From NCBI GenBank assembly GCA_017962925.1, contig JAGCUK010000035.1:1-40300 (forward strand): a stretch of 40,300 nucleotides of DNA. The letters run 5' to 3'. How positions within the stretch are numbered: position 1 is the stretch's first letter; every line of letters starts with the position of its first letter. Positions 36,412 through 40,300 of this stretch are shown here, one piece after another. The notes below the pieces were generated by a model that was not told the DNA's origin, searched no databases, and worked only from the letters and a program-made list of their open reading frames with translations. The stretch comes from Bacteroidales bacterium. GTDB taxonomy: Bacteria; Bacteroidota; Bacteroidia; Bacteroidales; UBA932. A program made the position numbers and the translations under genes.

Positions 36412-36425
36412 TAATTTTACCTTTG
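36395..36425 (+). promoter_or_regulatory. Consensus promoter of the candidate immunity gene
   Basis: TTTG (36395-36398), 19 bases, then TACCTTTG (36418-36425) give a full match to the Bacteroidetes pattern. The -33 box lies inside the end of the RHS gene. The ATG at 36430 is four bases after the -7 box, so the transcript is probably leaderless or nearly so. Confidence 0.75.
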
Positions 36426-36429
36426 TAAT

Positions 36430-36909
36430 ATGAAGACAATAGTTCATTTTTTTGTGGCTTTTATTCTTGTAGCATGTTCACTTCCTTTTGATGCTATGGT
36501 AGTTCGTTCTTTTGAGAACAGAAGTTCTATTAAGCCAATGGTTGGGATATTAGATTTTGATTATGCAGACAGATTGGTTCATGCCAATGCCCTTGTTGAT
36601 AAGGACGATAAAAGAATCCGTTTTAGCTTAGGTAGTGAAAGGGCCTGGAAGAATAAGCTGAAAGATTCTGTGTTAGTTGTTTTTATTGATCCCTCCGTGC
36701 TTTCAATAGATAGTTCATATTTAATCTCGCAAGAGGATGCTAATAGAATTAATATTACTCCATCTTGTGTATTGGTTAAGTATATTTTGTCGAGACAACA
36801 ATTCGAAGATCCTAGTTATTATTGTAGAATATTCCCACCTAATAATGAAATGAAAGATGTGAATATGATTCCATCATTTCAAGAAGTCGTCGCTAGGTTT
36901 AGCGAATGA
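36430..36909 (+). CDS. Small lipoprotein, candidate immunity protein
   Basis: The 159-residue product has a short signal peptide with lipobox ILVAC (Cys 16), predicting a membrane-anchored lipoprotein exposed to the periplasm. The rest (GILDFDYADRLVHANALVDKDDKRIRF, SVLVVFIDPSVLSIDSSYL) matches no family I know. It is AT-rich like the RHS toxin tip, starts 18 bases after the toxin stop and is followed by a strong terminator. In polymorphic toxin loci the immunity gene usually sits directly behind the toxin tip. The position, size and periplasmic location fit protection against a protease acting in the periplasm. That role is inferred from context only. Confidence 0.6.
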   Translation: MKTIVHFFVAFILVACSLPFDAMVVRSFENRSSIKPMVGILDFDYADRLVHANALVDKDDKRIRFSLGSERAWKNKLKDSVLVVFIDPSVLSIDSSYLISQEDANRINITPSCVLVKYILSRQQFEDPSYYCRIFPPNNEMKDVNMIPSFQEVVARFSE

Positions 36910-36921
36910 TTCTTGAGGCAC

Positions 36922-36962
36922 TAAGAAAAGCAGTCTCTCCGCCGGAGAGACTGCTTTTCTTA
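36922..36962. terminator. Perfect 19-bp palindrome, bidirectional terminator
   Basis: Two 19-base arms (TAAGAAAAGCAGTCTCTCC and its reverse complement) flank the loop GCC. The A run in one arm and the T run in the other let it act in both directions, between the convergent immunity gene and the leftward LysM operon. Confidence 0.9.
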
Positions 36963-36979
36963 ATGGCACTGTAATAATC

Positions 36980-38617
36980 CTACAGTAGAACTATCTTATA
37001 CTCAGGTGTATAGACAACACGGCGGACGGCGGCGTTGATGAAGCCCTTAGTGCCTTCTTCCTGCATGAAGCGGAAGTCGGTCTGCATGCCGCGTTCGCTA
37101 TAGTCCTGCAGGACCTTGGGCCACTGGCGGCCGTAGGTGCGGCAGATGTTCACGAAGAAATGCATCGTGTCGTAGCCGTGGAAGGCGAACTGATTGGGCT
37201 CTGCATTGTAGAGCGCCCTGTATGCCATTATGAAGTTGCTGACGTTCTTGGTGTTGAAATCGGTGAAGTAAGCTGCGCTGATGTGGGTGTTCACGCTATG
37301 CAGATACTCTGTTTCGATCATATTGAAAGAACGTATGCGTGAGGGCGCGTAAAGTGCCACGTCATGCTTCTTGAACAGCATCAGATTGACATTGCGCACC
37401 GCATCGTTAACGAAGGACTCGTCGTCGGCTGCAACAATGTATCGGGTGGTGCCGTTCGCACTGCAATGCCACTCGAACGCCTTCTGGATCTGCAGACCTT
37501 CCAGGATGCCGTAGCTGATAGTATGATACTTGACACCGGATGCCTTCAATGCCTCCACTATGCAGTTGGATCCCTCAGAAAGGGGAGCGCCCTTGGAGGT
37601 GATGAGGACCAGACTGTCCCCGGGCTGCATGTCTTCGATTGCCCAGCGGACTATATCTTCGTTCTGGGTAGCGGTCGGGGTAGGAGCCTGGATGGAGGGG
37701 AAATCCTTCGAAAGGGCGACAGACTGAGGATCCAGCGGCGAAACCACCAGTTTTCCCTCGGGGCACTTGGCAAGCACCACCTGCATGTCCTTTGAAGTAA
37801 TGGGGCCTATGATGATATCGTGGTCCGACAGACTGGCAGGGGTGATGAATGCGCTGTCCCTCACATCGATGGCATCGATATCCAAAGCAATTCCGGATTT
37901 GCCCAGATCGCGTGCCGCCAGCAGCAATCCTGAATAGAAATCCACGGTATTATCCGACAGGCGGCTGCTCGTAAACGGCAGAACCACAGCCACTTTGACC
38001 CTCTCCGGGATATCCAGAACGAAAGCGTTGGCACTTTCGGCCTTAGCGAGAGAATCAGCAATTGCGGTCGTATCAACAGGTGGCAGTTGTTCGGTGACTG
38101 CCGGGGTTTCCTCTTCTTCGGTGGCTACGGGTTCTTCAGTCTTCTTGCCCTTTCCAGGAAATAACCAGCGGTCAAGAGCGGAAGAACCGGTACTCGCCTC
38201 GGTTTCCTCTTTCTTGTTCTCTTTCTTCGGTTCCTCCGGCACAGGCTCAGTTGGATAAGGAACCACCACGACCGGCTTGGCAGGAGGCGTCACCTCCTCC
38301 ACAGGCTCAGGCTCATTCGCCGCAGCTGTCTTGGACGGCTTGGTGGGGATGAAAATCACCTGACCCACCTTTAACCCTGCATTCTCCAGATCCAGATTCT
38401 TATTGGAATCATAAATATCCTGAAGACTCACGTTGTAAGCCTTGCTGATAGAATATAAGGTCTGGCGCTCAGTCACCACATGAGCGTAATAACTCTTTCC
38501 GTTAACCCTAACCTTGTCCTGAGAGATCTTCACCTCGGGAGCCTGGTATGCCTGAGCCGCTGCCGGAACGGCAAGCAGCACAGAAAGGAAAATGGTAATA
38601 ATCAGTCTTTTGCTCAT
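36980..38617 (-). CDS. LysM and type I periplasmic-binding-protein fusion
   Basis: The 545-residue product has a signal peptide (LSVLLAVPAAAQA). A LysM domain follows (about 45-92: HVVTERQTLYSISKAYNVSLQDIYDSN, GLKVGQVIFIP), which binds peptidoglycan. Residues about 95-200 form a Pro/Glu/Lys-rich, probably disordered linker. The C-terminal half (about 205-545: VKVAVVLPF, DFYSGLLLAARDL, IIIGPITSKDM, FHGYDTMHFFV) resembles a type I periplasmic-binding fold as in LppC/LpoA and amino-acid-binding proteins. It probably works in envelope maintenance at the cell wall, but the ligand is not visible. The start overlaps the glycosyltransferase stop (ATGA), so it is the last gene of that leftward operon. 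Confidence 0.85.
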   Translation of the reverse strand: MSKRLIITIFLSVLLAVPAAAQAYQAPEVKISQDKVRVNGKSYYAHVVTERQTLYSISKAYNVSLQDIYDSNKNLDLENAGLKVGQVIFIPTKPSKTAAANEPEPVEEVTPPAKPVVVVPYPTEPVPEEPKKENKKEETEASTGSSALDRWLFPGKGKKTEEPVATEEEETPAVTEQLPPVDTTAIADSLAKAESANAFVLDIPERVKVAVVLPFTSSRLSDNTVDFYSGLLLAARDLGKSGIALDIDAIDVRDSAFITPASLSDHDIIIGPITSKDMQVVLAKCPEGKLVVSPLDPQSVALSKDFPSIQAPTPTATQNEDIVRWAIEDMQPGDSLVLITSKGAPLSEGSNCIVEALKASGVKYHTISYGILEGLQIQKAFEWHCSANGTTRYIVAADDESFVNDAVRNVNLMLFKKHDVALYAPSRIRSFNMIETEYLHSVNTHISAAYFTDFNTKNVSNFIMAYRALYNAEPNQFAFHGYDTMHFFVNICRTYGRQWPKVLQDYSERGMQTDFRFMQEEGTKGFINAAVRRVVYTPEYKIVLL

Positions 38618-39738
38618 AACTCTGCTGCAAAGTTAAGCAATTCTTCGGAAAAGCGCTTCCACGACAGCCGCTCGGATTCGCGGCGTATGCTCTCGACACA
38701 ATTCCTCCGTATGGAATCGTCCCCGAAAAACTCAGTTATCTTGCCGGCAACTGCCGCCGGACTCGGTTTATCCGCAACAAGTCCCGTGCCTGTATCGCCG
38801 ATGGTCTCCTTCAGCCCTCCGACCGCAGTGACTATCATCGGCACCTCGAAATGGTAGGACGCCGAACTCACGCCGCTCTGGGTGGCGCTGCGATAGGGAA
38901 GCACCGTCACATCCGCCGCAGAAAAATAGACTTTCACTTCGGAATCATCTATATACTTGCGGAAGAGGTGGATACGGTCTTTGGCGGGGGATGCGTCGAT
39001 AATCGCCTGATACTTGTCGAAGGGGCCGTAGCACTCTCCGGCGATTATCAGCTGGTAGTCCTCCGGCAGGCTGTTGAATGCCTCCAGCAGTATGTCCAGG
39101 CCCTTGTATTCCCGGATCAGCCCGAAGAACAGCAGATTCTTCATCCCCGGCCGCAGGCCCAGTGTGCGCTCTGCTTCCTCGCGGGGCAGTTTCTCTCCGA
39201 AGTGGGAATAGAGGGGATGGAAAATCACCTTGGACGGAAGGTCCGGTGCCCAACGGTGCAGGTCTTCTGCAACTGCATCGCAGAGGGTGACGCATCCGTC
39301 CAGCCCCCCAAGGAAATACTTGGTGAAGGGCTTGTCGATGATATGCTTTTCGTGTGGGATGATGTTGTCTGCGATGGCCACCACCTTGCATCCGCTGCGC
39401 CTGACTTTGCGGGCGACGCAGCCCAGTGAGGGCGCGAAATAAGGCATGACATAGCGCATCAGCAGCAGGTCCGGCTGCCAGCGGAGTATCTTGCGGGCGG
39501 CTCCGGGCCAGTTGAAAGGATTGGCCGTATCCAGCACCGCCTCCGAAGGCATGGGGAAAGAATCATCCCCGGCGGACACATACTGCGTCTTGCCGGGGAA
39601 GAGGAATCCCGGATACTGCCGGGAATAGTTGAATGCCTTCACATCCGCCGTTTTTCCCAGCTCAAGATAGAGGTTTCCATTGAACTGGGCGATGCCTCCC
39701 CGGAAGGGGTGGAATGCGGACAGGATGGCGGTTTTCAA
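38614..39738 (-). CDS. Glycosyltransferase, GT4-like
   Basis: The 374-residue product looks like a GT-B fold retaining glycosyltransferase of family 4. The N-terminal half has FHPFRGGIAQFNGNL, the glycine-rich loop for the acceptor side. The C-terminal half has LLFFGLIREYKGLDILLEAF, FSAADVTVLPYRSATQSGVSSASYHFEVP (donor-binding E-x7-E-like stretch) and VTAVGGLKETIGDTGTGLVA. The start appears to be TTG (complement at 39736-39738), because relatives begin MKTAILS and no ATG precedes it; it lies one base after the OmpH-like stop. It overlaps the LysM gene by four bases. The sugar and acceptor are not deducible; surface polysaccharide synthesis is likely. Confidence 0.85.
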   Translation of the reverse strand: MKTAILSAFHPFRGGIAQFNGNLYLELGKTADVKAFNYSRQYPGFLFPGKTQYVSAGDDSFPMPSEAVLDTANPFNWPGAARKILRWQPDLLLMRYVMPYFAPSLGCVARKVRRSGCKVVAIADNIIPHEKHIIDKPFTKYFLGGLDGCVTLCDAVAEDLHRWAPDLPSKVIFHPLYSHFGEKLPREEAERTLGLRPGMKNLLFFGLIREYKGLDILLEAFNSLPEDYQLIIAGECYGPFDKYQAIIDASPAKDRIHLFRKYIDDSEVKVYFSAADVTVLPYRSATQSGVSSASYHFEVPMIVTAVGGLKETIGDTGTGLVADKPSPAAVAGKITEFFGDDSIRRNCVESIRRESERLSWKRFSEELLNFAAEL

Positions 39739-39739
39739 A

Positions 39740-40300
39740 TTACTTGTTCTCCTTGGCCTTAGTCTTCACGTAGGCTGCGTTGAGGCCTTCGAGGATGGCA
39801 TCGGTGATGTCGAGCTCAGGATCGGCGGCTGCCACGGGAGCGGGAAGGACTGCACCCTGGGTGCTGATGATCATCGCATATTTCTTCTCGGCGTTGTATT
39901 CATCGAGGAAGGTCTTGATGGCATCTCCGATCTGGTTGAGCATAACCTGCTGCTCCTCAGCCATTTCCTGCTGCTTCTGAGCGGCATACTGCTGGAAGCT
40001 GTTCTGCTGCTGCTGGAGCTTCTGGCCCTGAACTTCCGCCACGCTGCGGGTGAGAAGGCCCTTGTCGATCTTGTCCTGGAATGCCTTGACATCCTTCTCG
40101 AGTTTAGTGTCACGGCGGTTGATTTCCTGCTGGATGCTGTTGACCTTGGTTTCGACCTGGGTACGGAGATCGTTGGCCATATCGTATTCTTCGAGTACGC
40201 GGTCCAGATTGAAATAAACGATTGCACCTGCTGCGGGTCCTTCGCTGGCAGCGGTTCCTTCCGTGCCTTCGGCGGTCTTAACGTTCTTGCAAGAGACAGC
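39740..40300 (-). CDS. OmpH/Skp-family lipoprotein, 5' end outside window
   Basis: About 186 residues are visible. The frame is open through the right edge (the last bases read leftward give AVSCKNVKTAEGTEG...), so the true start lies beyond 40300. The ATG at 40180 is internal. The SC near the edge could be a lipobox cysteine. IVYFNLDRVLEEYDMANDL then matches the first strand and helix of OmpH/Skp periplasmic chaperones. A long charged coiled coil (VNSIQQEINRRDTKLEKDVKAF, with many QQQ) and a returning strand YAMIISTQGAVL complete the fold. Such chaperones hold unfolded outer-membrane proteins. It is the upstream gene of the leftward operon with the glycosyltransferase and LysM genes. Confidence 0.85.
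   Translation of the reverse strand, partial: AVSCKNVKTAEGTEGTAASEGPAAGAIVYFNLDRVLEEYDMANDLRTQVETKVNSIQQEINRRDTKLEKDVKAFQDKIDKGLLTRSVAEVQGQKLQQQQNSFQQYAAQKQQEMAEEQQVMLNQIGDAIKTFLDEYNAEKKYAMIISTQGAVLPAPVAAADPELDITDAILEGLNAAYVKTKAKENK

Overview
The window reads as chromosomal DNA of a member of the Bacteroidota, most likely order Bacteroidales. The evidence is: the Rpb6-like omega subunit typical of the phylum, BACON-type domains, a LysM plus periplasmic-binding-protein fusion, several promoters of the Bacteroidetes type (TTG, about 19 bases, TAnnTTTG), and an almost complete absence of Shine-Dalgarno sequences in front of genes. Most of the window is fairly GC-rich housekeeping sequence. AT-richer, acquired-looking DNA lies at about 15.2-17.2 kb and 35.6-36.9 kb.

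Positions 1-433 hold the 3' end of an unidentified gene. Positions 434-14402 are a purine-biosynthesis cluster arranged as two divergent units around a short promoter region at about 2685-2781. The leftward unit is purC (long type) and purB. The rightward unit is purE, purL, a second short-type purC, purF, purM, purN, purH, purD and folD, mostly with 1-13 base overlaps or 1-6 base gaps. Together they cover the route from PRPP to IMP, plus adenylosuccinate cleavage and one-carbon supply. No purK is present. The PurF homologue has lost the glutaminase nucleophile and two other conserved glutaminase residues but keeps its phosphoribosyltransferase motif. A nitroreductase-family lipoprotein follows.

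Positions 15199-17816 hold two or three poorly characterised, AT-rich leftward genes among unusual intergenic DNA. Three copies of a composite repeat are visible there. Each copy is a pair of hairpins with copy-specific arms, followed by a small conserved hairpin-bearing module. The last copy lies next to a leftward tRNA-His gene.

Positions 17958-24455 form a rightward run: a carboxyltransferase-type protein with a biotinyl-like domain lacking the biotin lysine, a secreted esterase, miaB interrupted by an in-frame TAA at codon 19, a LEA-type lipoprotein, a SPOR-like protein and rpoN. upp lies opposite. trxB, bamD, the omega subunit and recN form the next rightward operon, closed by a strong terminator.

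Positions 29305-36909 hold a polymorphic-toxin locus. A 2368-residue secreted protein carries BACON-like domains, an SpvB-like domain, FG-GAP/VCBS repeats, YD/RHS repeats and an RHS core. It ends in an AT-rich C-terminal tip with an HExxH zinc-protease motif. A small lipoprotein with its own promoter follows and is the candidate immunity protein. A 19-bp perfect palindrome separates this locus from a leftward operon encoding an OmpH/Skp-like lipoprotein (cut by the window edge), a glycosyltransferase and a LysM/periplasmic-binding fusion.
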